In this document: positions 25,834-34,777 of the stretch, piece after piece
How positions within the stretch are numbered: position 1 is the stretch's first letter
Layout: the number at the start of each line of letters is the position of its first letter
DNA from: Sphingobacteriales bacterium
Lineage (GTDB): Bacteria > Bacteroidota > Bacteroidia > Chitinophagales > Chitinophagaceae
Direction of reading: 5' to 3'
NCBI GenBank assembly: GCA_016192105.1
Contig: JACPUV010000038.1
Span: 1 to 46,012, forward strand
Length of the DNA: 46,012 bases
The notes under the pieces: model-generated
Told to the model about the DNA's origin: nothing
Databases searched by the model: none
Seen by the model: the letters and a program-made list of their open reading frames with translations, nothing else
Position numbers and translations under genes: made by a program

Positions 25834-27771
25834 ATGAAGACCACCGTACTCTTCATTTCCCTTGCTTTTTCGGGCACCCTGTCCTTTGCCCAGATTAACC
25901 CGCTCACCCCCTGGACCTGGATGAAGGGGGACAATACAATTGATAACCTTGGCTATTACGGATCAATCGGTGTTTCAGCAACTGCTAATAAACCCGGAGC
26001 CCGTACTTCGGCCACTACCTGGCGTGACAATGCAGGCAATCTTTGGATGTTTGGCGGGATGGGATTCGGCAACAGTGCGCAGGGCTACCTGAATGACCTC
26101 TGGAAATACGATCCCGCTTCCAACAAATGGGTCTGGGTAAAAGGAGACAGCAGTATTCAGCAATTCAGTGTTTACGGTACGCAGGGAACGGCAGCAACCA
26201 TAAACAAACCCGGTGGCACATATGCCAGTGTTTCCTGGACGGATGCCGGCGGTAATCTCTGGCTGTTTGGCGGCTTTGGGTACACGGACAATGACTTTGG
26301 CTTCCTGAATACACTCTGGAAATACAATGCCCTGACCAATGAATGGACCTGGGTAAAAGGAGATAAAGTAATTGACAAACCCGGCGTATATGGCACAAGG
26401 GGAAATGAGCACAATAATAATAAACCGGGGGCACGTTATGGCAGCAGCACCTGGACGGATGCCAGTGGTAATCTCTGGCTTTACGGGGGATATGGCTACA
26501 ACAGCAGTACCAGCGGCATATTAAACGATTTGTGGCGTTACAACCCGGCTACCAACAAATGGGCCTGGATCAGTGGTGACAATGCCGTAGAAGCAACCGG
26601 TGTTTACGGGACAAAAGGAGCAGCCAACCCGGGTAATAAACCCGGCGCCCGTTATGTCAGTTCCTCCTGGAACGATGCTGACGGGAATTTCTGGCTCTTT
26701 GGTGGTTATGGCTATGATGCCAGCAGCTGCGGCAACCTGAATGATCTCTGGAAATACAGTTCTTCCACCAATCAATGGACATGGATAAGTGGCAATAATG
26801 CCATTAACCAGCTGCCGGTATATGGGATACAAGGAACCGCCAGTGTGGCCAATACACCCGGGGCACGTTATGTAAGTACTTCCTGGACGGATACCAATGG
26901 TGAGTTATGGTTATTCGGCGGCTATGGAATTGACGGTGCCGGAATTTCGGGGTACCTCAACGATTTCTGGAAATACAGTCCCTTTACCAATACTTGGACC
27001 TGGGTGAAAGGGGATAACCGGGTTGACCAGCCGGGTATATACGGCACCCAATGCCAGGCCAATGTAACCAATAAAACCGGCGCCCGGCAGGGAAGTGTTT
27101 CCTGGTCCGACCAGGCCGGCAATCTCTGGCTCTTTGGTGGCTATGGGTATGATGACAGCACGTCCGGTATATTGAACGATCTCTGGAAGATCAGCAGTTA
27201 CAATGTGGTACTGCCCCTTACCCTGATCCGGTTCAGCGGAACCCTTGACAACGGGCTGGCCAGCCTGAAATGGCTGACAGAACAGGAATCCGGTTTCAGT
27301 CACTTCAGTATTCAGCGCAGTTTTGATGGAATTCAATTCAGCACAATCGGTATCGTAAATGCCGCTGGCAGCAATGCGCGGAATGAATATAGTTTCACAG
27401 ATACAGACCTCCGGAAACAGGCAGCAAAGAATGTTTATTATCGTCTGCTGATCACCGATAGGGATAATAAATACACGTTCAGCAAGGTCATCCTGTTCAG
27501 TATGCAACAACCGGCCGGTTCATTACGCCTCTTTCCCAACCCGGCCATCAGTGCTGTAATGATCGCCGTGAGACAGGAAGAAGCCGGAACAGCCAGTGTC
27601 CTGCTGACCACTATGAATGGCAGCATTGTGAAACGTTTTAACCAGTCCCTCGCGGCAGGCATCAGCAATATGAGTATGGATTGCAGTGATCTTTCGCCGG
27701 CCACGTATATTCTCCAGGTTTTCACAGCCGGCGGAAACCGGTTACAGGAAAAATTAGTGATCCTGCGATAG
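25834..27771 (+). CDS. Kelch-like repeat protein with T9SS sorting domain
   Basis: A 645-residue exported protein. The ATG at 25834 begins a clear signal peptide (MKTTVLFISLAFSGTLSFAQ); the longer frame from 25789 adds non-signal residues. About seven repeats of roughly 65 residues follow (about 22-480), each with W-x-WxxGD, GARY..SxWTD..GNLWLFGGYGYD and LNDLWKY, giving a kelch-type β-propeller. Then an FN3-like segment (LTLIRFSGTLDNGLASLKWLTEQESGFSHF) and a C-terminal T9SS tail (LRLFPNPAISAVMIAV… YILQVFTAGG). Repeats are also visible in the DNA. Binding or surface display is likely; the ligand is unknown. Confidence 0.88.
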   Translation: MKTTVLFISLAFSGTLSFAQINPLTPWTWMKGDNTIDNLGYYGSIGVSATANKPGARTSATTWRDNAGNLWMFGGMGFGNSAQGYLNDLWKYDPASNKWVWVKGDSSIQQFSVYGTQGTAATINKPGGTYASVSWTDAGGNLWLFGGFGYTDNDFGFLNTLWKYNALTNEWTWVKGDKVIDKPGVYGTRGNEHNNNKPGARYGSSTWTDASGNLWLYGGYGYNSSTSGILNDLWRYNPATNKWAWISGDNAVEATGVYGTKGAANPGNKPGARYVSSSWNDADGNFWLFGGYGYDASSCGNLNDLWKYSSSTNQWTWISGNNAINQLPVYGIQGTASVANTPGARYVSTSWTDTNGELWLFGGYGIDGAGISGYLNDFWKYSPFTNTWTWVKGDNRVDQPGIYGTQCQANVTNKTGARQGSVSWSDQAGNLWLFGGYGYDDSTSGILNDLWKISSYNVVLPLTLIRFSGTLDNGLASLKWLTEQESGFSHFSIQRSFDGIQFSTIGIVNAAGSNARNEYSFTDTDLRKQAAKNVYYRLLITDRDNKYTFSKVILFSMQQPAGSLRLFPNPAISAVMIAVRQEEAGTASVLLTTMNGSIVKRFNQSLAAGISNMSMDCSDLSPATYILQVFTAGGNRLQEKLVILR

Positions 27772-27781
27772 ACCGGCAATT

Positions 27782-27818
27782 CCAAAAAAAGGGCCGGTAA
27801 CAGTAAACTGCACCGGCC
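27782..27818 (-). terminator. Terminator of the leftward T9SS gene
   Basis: GGCCGGT (27792-27798) and ACCGGCC (27812-27818) form a stem. On the minus strand it is followed by C and seven T. It lies between convergent genes. Confidence 0.8.
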
Positions 27819-27845
27819 GCTATAGTGGTCTTCGTATAAGTCCCC

Positions 27846-30350
27846 TTATTGCATTACAAACATCTTTGTTTCTTTAAACCCGGTTCCGCTGATCAGCAGG
27901 TGGTACACACCGGCTTTCAGGGTGGCAGGCAGGGCAAGGGTCTGTGAAACGGCGCCGCCCGCATGATTGACCAGCTGCCGGTAAACAACCTGACCGGCTG
28001 TGTTCAGTACACTCAGGTTATACTGGCCTTTGGCAGCACTGAACCCGATGGTCAGTTCGGAACCGCTAACCGGGTTCGGGTAGAGACTGATTCCTTTGGG
28101 ATTGCGGCCGGTCTCCACGCGAAGCATTTTACTGAAAACATTTTTGCCGGTCAGCTCAACTGCCTTTACACGATAAAAATTCGTACCCGGCAGCGGGGCA
28201 GCATCAAAATAGGTATAGCTGGCTTTATCCGCCTGGTTGCTGCGCGGTGTTACCTGGCCAATCGCGGTAAAAGCTACACCATTGGAAGAATGTTCAATCA
28301 CGTAACTATTGATATCCGATTCGGTCAGGTTGGTCCAGTCAAGCTGGATTCCTGCGCCTTTCTCAACTGCTTTTACATCGCTGAAAGAAACAGGCAACGG
28401 GTTCGCATCAACAACAGTACTGCCCAGGGTAAAGGGGCTGAATGCCGTCACACCCGTTCTGATAATGGATCCCGTTGTATTGTTACCCGAAGGGGTGCCC
28501 CCATGATCACTCCATGAACCGCCGCTGAAATGGGCCAGGGTTAGTTTGGTATAGTCAGTGATGTAAGACGAACCGCAACCACTGCCTGCAAACCAGGTTA
28601 CCGTTACACTCAGCGTATTATTGTTTCCCGGGTCGGCGATTTCATTCAGGTCCCAGTACTCACAATTGCTCACCTGTGTAAGTCCCGGAGCCGTAATACC
28701 ACCCAACCCGGTAGCACTTGCTCTTTTATATTCAGCCTGGAAAATATCCCCCACTTCACCGGGAGCTGTAATCGTAATGGGTGAATAAAGGGTGCCGTTT
28801 CCTACCGGGAACGTAAAGCCGGTGCTGCCGGCCCTGCGTACCGGTCCATTAATATGCGATCCTGTTGACCCGCCTGAAAGAGTTGACCCGGAGCTTAAAA
28901 TTACCAGGCCATTCGGTGTAGCAGATGTGGTAACGATCCCATCCGTTAAGGTCAGGGCTCCGTTTACGGTAATATCACGTGTAACGGTAATGCCCGGGCC
29001 GGCATTATTCACGGTTACCGCATTAAATGTGGTAGCGGTGGTGCCGCCAAGTTCCTGCGATGCGCTCCCGTTTAAAAACACCGTACTGCTGCCCTGTGTA
29101 AAGCTGCCGTTATTGATAAAATCACCCGCCAGGCTGATCGTTTTATCGTTGCTGGCCAATGTTGTACCACTCCCGATGCGAATGCTTCCGGCAAAGGTCA
29201 TCGTACCACCTGCAGACTCCAGGGTTTTCGTGCCACTGCCAGAGGTGACCAGGTTGCCGTACACAGGAGTATTTTCGATTGTCTGCGCATCGGTGGATCC
29301 ATAATTTACCGTACTGCCGGCATCAAAGCTGTACACATTCATTACGGGCAAGGTCGCCCCCCCGTTGTCGGTAATATTCAATATACCGGCAGGCCCGATC
29401 ACCAGGGTTTTCGTTCCACCCAGATTCTCTGATAAACGTCCATTGCCATTAATATTCAGTGTCCCGTTAATCGTTGCGGAGCGGGTCGCATTGATATTAA
29501 TGGTGATGTCATTAGCCCCCAATGTTAAAGTGGTACCAGCCTCAACCAGCAGGTCGCCCGTAAGAGTCAGGTCTCCCGATATTGTTTTTGTACCGCTGTT
29601 GGAGGTAATTAAATTAGTATAAGTAGCTGTCCGGATGGCCTGGTCAGCCCCGGAATAATTCACCGTGGCGGCGGAGCCGTTTGCGTTAAAACTGGGGCCG
29701 CCGGTAATCGTAAAAGGAGTAGCGCCGGACAAATCAAGCGTTCCAGTTTCAGCTCCTGAGTTTAAGGTAAGGGTTACAGTTGAACCATTTGCTTCATTCA
29801 ATACAACAGTTCCCGCAACAGAAACGGTTCCGGACTGCAAATTAAACGTCGGGTTATTATCATCGCTACCATCATCCACGCCTACGAGTGACAGATTACC
29901 GGAAATAGTTAAAGCGGCAATAGTTGAAGTAAAAGTTGTTGAGGCATCAGCTGAAAGATTCGTTGTTGTCCCCCCGACTACGACCGACGCACAGGTAATT
30001 GTACCCGCCCCTGTCAGGGCTGCGGCCCGGTTCGCGCCTGCCGCATTCTGCAATGTAATGGCACCGGTAACCGCCAGGGTATTCCCGGTACTTACGCTGA
30101 TCGTACCCGATGCGCTGGAAAAAGTTACGGTATTACAGGCAGCGGAAACTATATCCACGGTTACCGTAATCCCGTTATTAACCACTACATCATTTGCGGA
30201 AGTTGGAACAGAAGCACCACCCCAGGTGGCGGTATTGTTCCAGTTACCGGTAACAGAGGCTGTTCTTGTTTGCGCATTTGTCATGGCTGTTGCCAGGAAC
30301 AACGCCGCTGCCAATGCAAAGAAATTCCGTTTTTGTAAAATCTTTTTCAT
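27846..30350 (-). CDS. Large secreted T9SS cargo protein, paralogue of the 22604 product
   Basis: An 834-residue exported protein with the same layout as the 922-residue neighbour: signal peptide (FFALAAALFLATAMTNAQ), an opening TGNWNNTATWGGASVPTSA, a long Thr/Ser/Gly/Asn-rich β-repeat region, then FPVGNGTLYSPITI and CEYWDLNEI, an FN3-like segment (AVEKGAGIQLDWTNLTESDINSY) and a T9SS type A tail (ISLYPNPVSGSELTI… GVYHLLISGTGF). The matching order shows descent from one gene by duplication, with the repeat region diverged. Expected outside the outer membrane. ATG at 30350. Confidence 0.87.
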   Translation of the reverse strand: MKKILQKRNFFALAAALFLATAMTNAQTRTASVTGNWNNTATWGGASVPTSANDVVVNNGITVTVDIVSAACNTVTFSSASGTISVSTGNTLAVTGAITLQNAAGANRAAALTGAGTITCASVVVGGTTTNLSADASTTFTSTIAALTISGNLSLVGVDDGSDDNNPTFNLQSGTVSVAGTVVLNEANGSTVTLTLNSGAETGTLDLSGATPFTITGGPSFNANGSAATVNYSGADQAIRTATYTNLITSNSGTKTISGDLTLTGDLLVEAGTTLTLGANDITININATRSATINGTLNINGNGRLSENLGGTKTLVIGPAGILNITDNGGATLPVMNVYSFDAGSTVNYGSTDAQTIENTPVYGNLVTSGSGTKTLESAGGTMTFAGSIRIGSGTTLASNDKTISLAGDFINNGSFTQGSSTVFLNGSASQELGGTTATTFNAVTVNNAGPGITVTRDITVNGALTLTDGIVTTSATPNGLVILSSGSTLSGGSTGSHINGPVRRAGSTGFTFPVGNGTLYSPITITAPGEVGDIFQAEYKRASATGLGGITAPGLTQVSNCEYWDLNEIADPGNNNTLSVTVTWFAGSGCGSSYITDYTKLTLAHFSGGSWSDHGGTPSGNNTTGSIIRTGVTAFSPFTLGSTVVDANPLPVSFSDVKAVEKGAGIQLDWTNLTESDINSYVIEHSSNGVAFTAIGQVTPRSNQADKASYTYFDAAPLPGTNFYRVKAVELTGKNVFSKMLRVETGRNPKGISLYPNPVSGSELTIGFSAAKGQYNLSVLNTAGQVVYRQLVNHAGGAVSQTLALPATLKAGVYHLLISGTGFKETKMFVMQ

Positions 30351-30695
30351 GCTTCAGTGTTTTTAACGTTTTAAAAAGGTCGAAATAGCGGTTCTGCACA
30401 GAAGCGGGGATTGCTTTGGCTTTAGCGAGGAGATTGGCAAGCTGGTACAGGTAGTGAACCCGGTAGCAATGAATAATAATCGTCAGTAATTCAGTGGAGG
30501 ATCTTGGGAGGAAAATTTTAAAAGGATGGTAGGTTTACGCAGTAAAGTGACGTAAAGGTATATCGTAGAATCCGTACCTGCAAGGTGATCAGCCTTTTTT
30601 TTTGACATAAACAGGTTTATCGTAATCTTACGAAAAGCTTACCGGCAGCGGGTTTCAGCTAATCTAAGTATTTACTGCTACATATTATAACAGAG
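30351..30695. other. Intergenic region upstream of the T9SS paralogue
   Basis: 345 bp. The only symmetrical feature noticed is TCGTAA-TC-TTACGA (30620-30633), sharing a TTACGA half-site with the inverted repeat at 25413-25450. No gene is seen. Confidence 0.4.
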
Positions 30696-33620
30696 CTATA
30701 TATACCTGGCCGTATGACTGCCGCCCTGCTTTTTCAGCTCCGCCGGGAGGCCCGCAAAAACAAGTTCTCCGCCTCCTTCCCCGGCTTCGGGTCCCAGGTC
30801 GATCACCCAGTCCGCCGAGCGGATCACATCGGTATTGTGTTCGATCACGATGATGGAATGTCCCTGTTCTACCAGCGCGTTAAATGAAGCCAGGAGCTTA
30901 TTAATATCATGAAAATGGAGACCTGTGGTCGGCTCATCGAAAATGAAAAGCAGCTTATTTCCGGCCTTTCCTTTGCCCAGGAAGGAAGCCAGCTTTACCC
31001 GTTGTGCTTCCCCGCCGGAAAGGGTATCGGATGATTGTCCCAGTTTGATATAACCCAGTCCCACATCACTGAGGGGTTGCAGGGCCCGGGCAATGGCCCC
31101 TCCTTCCACTGAAAAAAAAGAAATGGCTTCATCCACACTCATTTCCAGAACATCATAGATGCTTTTATCCTGGTATTTTACTTCGAGCACTTCTTCCTTG
31201 AACTTTTTTCCCCCGCAGGACTCGCAGACCAGGTGCACATCCGCCAGGAACTGCATTTCCACCACCTGTTCCCCCTCTCCTTTGCAGGTATCGCAACGGC
31301 CCCCATCCACATTAAAGGAAAAATGTTTGGGTTGGAACCCGCGCATTTTGCTCAGGGGTTGACGGGCATAAAGATCCCTGACTTCATCCCAGGCTTTTAT
31401 ATAGGTGACCGGGTTGCTCCGGGAAGATTTGCCAATGGGATGCTGGTCCACCATCTCCACCTGGCTGATCGCTTCTGTATCCCCGGTTATGGCTTTATGA
31501 AAACCCACTTTATCCCCGAACTCCCCTTTCATTTTACGGAGAGCCGGCAGGAGTATTTGTTTGACCAGTGTGGTCTTTCCGCTCCCACTCACCCCACTGA
31601 CCACGCAAAGAACATTCAGCGGGAATTCGACGGTGATATTTTTCAGGTTATTGTGCCGGGCCCCTTCCACCGTTACAGACCGGTTCCACTTCCTTACGGC
31701 TCCCGGCGGATCAATCCTTAACTCCCCGTTCAGGTACTTACCGGTCAGGCTCATCGGGTTGCTGATAATGGAATCATAATCTCCCTCAGCGATCACTTCG
31801 CCACCCAGGTGAGAGGCCAGCGGTCCCATGTCAATAATATGATCGGCCTCCCGCATCATCATTTCATCATGCTCCACCACCACCACGGTATTGCCCAGGT
31901 CCCTCAGTTCTTTGAGTACCCTGATCAGGTTGGCCGTATCCCGGGAATGCAGGCCAATGGAAGGTTCATCCAGGATATACAGGGAATTGGTCAGGTTGCT
32001 GCCCAGGCTCCGGGTCAGCTGGATGCGCTGGCTTTCCCCTCCACTGAGCGTATTGGCCAGGCGGCTAAGGGTCAGGTATCCCAGTCCCACTTTGATCAGG
32101 GTATCCAGGCGTCCGTGCAATTCCAGTAAGATCCGTTTAGCCACTTCCTTTTCATGCGGACTAAGCCGGCTCTCCAGGTCATTGAACCATTGCTTCAGGT
32201 CCCGTACCGGCATGGCGCTCAGTTCCCCGATATGTTTATCATTCACTTTTACATACAGCCCTTCTTTTCTCAGGCGGAATCCTTTACAATCGGGACATTC
32301 CGTGCGCCCCCGGTAGCGGCTTAACAAAACCCGGTACTGCACTTTGTAGAGCTGCGATTCCACATCTTTGAAAAAGTCCCGGATGCCATATACCCCATGA
32401 CTGCCTTCCCATAGTTGTTCATATTGTTGTGCCGTCAGATCAGCCACCGGTTTGTGTACAGGAAAATCAAATTTCTTTGCTCCCTTTACAAAATTTTGCC
32501 GCCACCAGTCCATCTTTTCTCCTTTCCAGGGGGCCACAGCTCCTTCGTAAACACTAAGGCGACGGTCGGGGATTACCAGGTCGGGATCAATCCCCAGTAC
32601 CTGGGAAAAACCTTCACAGGTGGGACAGGCTCCGAATGGATTATTGAAGGAGAATAAGTTTGGTACAGGCTCTTCGAACTGCATTCCGTCAAGTTCGAAG
32701 CGGTTGTTAAAATGCAGAAGTGAATGCGGAATGGAGCCTGGCGAACGGGAGGCTCCCGGAGTTGTTGAATGGCCTTTTCCGGTTGCTGTCTTCCCGCCCT
32801 GCACCTCCAGATATACATCGCCTTCCCCTTCATAAAATGCGGTACCGGTTGAGTCCGCAAGCCGGTGCAGGTCATCCTCATCAAACTCCTCCTTCACTAC
32901 GATACGGTCAATGAGAATATGCGTGACTTTTTTTTCTTTCAGTTCTTTATCCTTCAGTTCCAGCAGGTCTTCGATCCGGTAAATTTCTCCCAGTGGTGAG
33001 CCGGCCTGCCCGGTACCTGAAGACTGAAGACTGTAAACCCTGCTAAATCCTTTTTGCACCAGTATATTCAGCTCTTCCTTGATATCCCTGTTCCGGTGTT
33101 GTTTAAAGACGGACAGGATAAAGACCTTATCTCCGGCGGCCAGTCCCCGGATCGCATTCAGCACATCGGTCACATCATCTTTTTTTACTACGCGGCCCGA
33201 TACCGGCGAAATGGTCTTGCCGGCCCGGGCAAAGAGTAGGCGCAGGTAATCATAGATCTCCGTCATGCTGCCCACAGTGCTTCGCGGAGTCCGGGTAATC
33301 ACTTTTTGTTCGATGGCAATAGCCGGGCAAAGTCCTTTGATGAAATCCACATCGGGTTTGTTCATCCGGTTCAGGAACTGGCGGGCATAAGCGCTGAGGC
33401 TCTCCGCATACCGTCGTTGCCCCTCCGCATAGAGGGTATCAATGGTCAGGGAGGATTTGCCCGAACCCGATACACCGGTCACGACGATGAGCTTATTACG
33501 GGGGATTTCCACCGTCACATTTTTCAGGTTGTGTACCCTGGCCCCCCTGATCAGGATATTTTCTGCGGAAATTACGGTCCGGGGTTTGACGGGATTTTTC
33601 CCTTTTATTGATTGATCCAT
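30696..33620 (-). CDS. uvrA: UvrA paralogue (excinuclease ABC subunit A-like)
   Basis: Double-ABC ATPase that recognises DNA damage for nucleotide excision repair. The 974 residues carry Walker [10 protein letters not shown] (about 48) and GVSGSGKTT, two signature motifs ([22 protein letters not shown]) and two Walker B motifs ([23 protein letters not shown]). The second zinc module is intact (CDTCKG near 773, CESCGG). The first keeps only its second half (GACPTCEG, about 330); the earlier Cys pair of canonical UvrA is missing. A low-complexity Gly/Ser/Thr/Pro stretch (about 275-300) sits before it. These traits suggest a second, UvrA2-like copy rather than the housekeeping protein. Confidence 0.85.
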   Translation of the reverse strand: MDQSIKGKNPVKPRTVISAENILIRGARVHNLKNVTVEIPRNKLIVVTGVSGSGKSSLTIDTLYAEGQRRYAESLSAYARQFLNRMNKPDVDFIKGLCPAIAIEQKVITRTPRSTVGSMTEIYDYLRLLFARAGKTISPVSGRVVKKDDVTDVLNAIRGLAAGDKVFILSVFKQHRNRDIKEELNILVQKGFSRVYSLQSSGTGQAGSPLGEIYRIEDLLELKDKELKEKKVTHILIDRIVVKEEFDEDDLHRLADSTGTAFYEGEGDVYLEVQGGKTATGKGHSTTPGASRSPGSIPHSLLHFNNRFELDGMQFEEPVPNLFSFNNPFGACPTCEGFSQVLGIDPDLVIPDRRLSVYEGAVAPWKGEKMDWWRQNFVKGAKKFDFPVHKPVADLTAQQYEQLWEGSHGVYGIRDFFKDVESQLYKVQYRVLLSRYRGRTECPDCKGFRLRKEGLYVKVNDKHIGELSAMPVRDLKQWFNDLESRLSPHEKEVAKRILLELHGRLDTLIKVGLGYLTLSRLANTLSGGESQRIQLTRSLGSNLTNSLYILDEPSIGLHSRDTANLIRVLKELRDLGNTVVVVEHDEMMMREADHIIDMGPLASHLGGEVIAEGDYDSIISNPMSLTGKYLNGELRIDPPGAVRKWNRSVTVEGARHNNLKNITVEFPLNVLCVVSGVSGSGKTTLVKQILLPALRKMKGEFGDKVGFHKAITGDTEAISQVEMVDQHPIGKSSRSNPVTYIKAWDEVRDLYARQPLSKMRGFQPKHFSFNVDGGRCDTCKGEGEQVVEMQFLADVHLVCESCGGKKFKEEVLEVKYQDKSIYDVLEMSVDEAISFFSVEGGAIARALQPLSDVGLGYIKLGQSSDTLSGGEAQRVKLASFLGKGKAGNKLLFIFDEPTTGLHFHDINKLLASFNALVEQGHSIIVIEHNTDVIRSADWVIDLGPEAGEGGGELVFAGLPAELKKQGGSHTARYI

Positions 33621-33902
33621 TACAGCTTCAGTATAGATAAAGCCTTATCCCGTACGGGTTTCAGCCAAATTCATTAACATTTTCTTAGCACACATTACTA
33701 CGTATTGCGTCCACAAATGTTTGCCATTTTCGCGAATTGACCTATTTTTATACAACAATATCCAAAAAATGAAAAACCCAAAACTCCCCCGCCTATTGCC
33801 TAACTTCTACTTCTTTTTTTAACCGAACTTTTTTGTAACCAATATCCCCATGAAATACTGCGTGGTGCAAGCTGTGCAGTGCAACCCAAACCTGTAGGAG
33901 TT
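33621..33902. other. Divergent gap between uvrA paralogue and sigma factor
   Basis: About 280 bp. TATTTTTA near 33743-33750 resembles a -7 box for the sigma gene. AGGAG at 33896-33900 is a clear Shine-Dalgarno sequence, unusual for Bacteroidota, placing the sigma-factor start at the ATG 33903. Confidence 0.5.
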
Positions 33903-34484
33903 ATGAAAGCTTTATCAAAAAAAACCGACCATGAACTGATCCACCTGTTCCAGGACGGTCAATTAAATGCGCTGGAGGCCCTGGTTCTCCGCCACAAAGA
34001 CAAATTATATACATCGATCCTGTTCCTGGTAAAGGACAAATACCTGGCCGAAGATATCTTCCAGGACGCCTTTATCCGGATCATCGATACCATGCGGGGC
34101 GGCCGCTATACCGAGGAAGGCAAATTCCTTCCCTGGGCCATGCGCATTGCCCACAACCTCTGTGTGGATCATTTCCGTAAAGTAAAGCGCACCCCCACCA
34201 TCCGGAACGGGGAAGACAAGGACATTTTTGAAGTACTGAATTTTTCGGAAGACAGTGCCGAAACCAGCCTGATGAAACGGCAGAGTCATGACCGCGTTCG
34301 GGATATGCTGCAAAGTCTGCCCGAAGACCAGCGGGAAGTGATCATCCTCCGTCATTATGCCGATATGAGTTTTAAAGAAATCGCAGCCACCACCAACTGC
34401 AGTATTAATACAGCATTGGGGAGAATGCGCTACGGCCTGATCAACCTGCGCAAGCTGATGACCCAAAAACAAATCGCTCTTTAA
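33903..34484 (+). CDS. ECF-type RNA polymerase sigma factor
   Basis: Alternative sigma factor of about 193 residues. The frame is open to a GTG at 33879, but the ATG at 33903 has AGGAG just before it and fits the family's N-terminus. Region 2 is visible as ALVLRHKDKLYTSILFLVKDKYLAEDIFQDAFIRI…KFLPWAMRIAHNLCVDHFRK. Region 4 is LPEDQREVIILRHYADMSFKEIAATTNCSINTALGRMRYGLINLR. No anti-sigma gene follows, so control is not the usual paired kind or the partner is elsewhere. A strong terminator lies 160 bp downstream. Confidence 0.93.
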   Translation: MKALSKKTDHELIHLFQDGQLNALEALVLRHKDKLYTSILFLVKDKYLAEDIFQDAFIRIIDTMRGGRYTEEGKFLPWAMRIAHNLCVDHFRKVKRTPTIRNGEDKDIFEVLNFSEDSAETSLMKRQSHDRVRDMLQSLPEDQREVIILRHYADMSFKEIAATTNCSINTALGRMRYGLINLRKLMTQKQIAL

Positions 34485-34524
34485 ATAATTGCCTCGATTC
34501 TTTCTCCCGAAAGAGCAAGGTTTT

Positions 34525-34629
34525 GTCATTCTGTAACTCCGACCTGTGCCGGCCCGGATATTAGTTGTTTTGCTTGCTACAAGACATTACCGGTCCCGCT
34601 TGAAATGCGGAAGGCTGTTACAGAATGAC
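34525..34629. repeat. ~105-bp element with 13-bp perfect inverted ends
   Basis: GTCATTCTGTAAC (34525-34537) is exactly reverse-complementary to 34617-34629. The interior is GC-rich and not coding. It resembles a small nonautonomous inverted-repeat element or a REP-like palindromic unit, sitting between the sigma gene and its terminator. Confidence 0.6.
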
Positions 34630-34641
34630 ACCTAATTGAAA

Positions 34642-34675
34642 GGCCTCCGTTACCTTATGTAGCGGAGGCCTTTTT
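34642..34675 (+). terminator. Terminator downstream of the sigma factor
   Basis: GGCCTCCG (34642-34649) and CGGAGGCC (34663-34670) form the stem, extended by TTA/TAG, followed by five T. Confidence 0.85.
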
Positions 34676-34777
34676 ATTCCGGTAAGGGAAATGGGGGCCG
34701 TGTTGATGGGAATCCTCCATACCCAAAATTGCAGTTGCCGGATCTTTACGATTAAAAATGACTATCAGCGGGCCCAG

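Noticed and set aside
25900..27200. Regular DNA repeats that could suggest a CRISPR-like array
   Set aside because: They are in-frame, diverged ~195-bp repeats encoding kelch-type units, far too long and variable for CRISPR.
29665..30366. 233-residue plus-strand frame inside a T9SS gene
   Set aside because: Antisense to a well-supported secreted protein with signal peptide and T9SS tail; no motifs.
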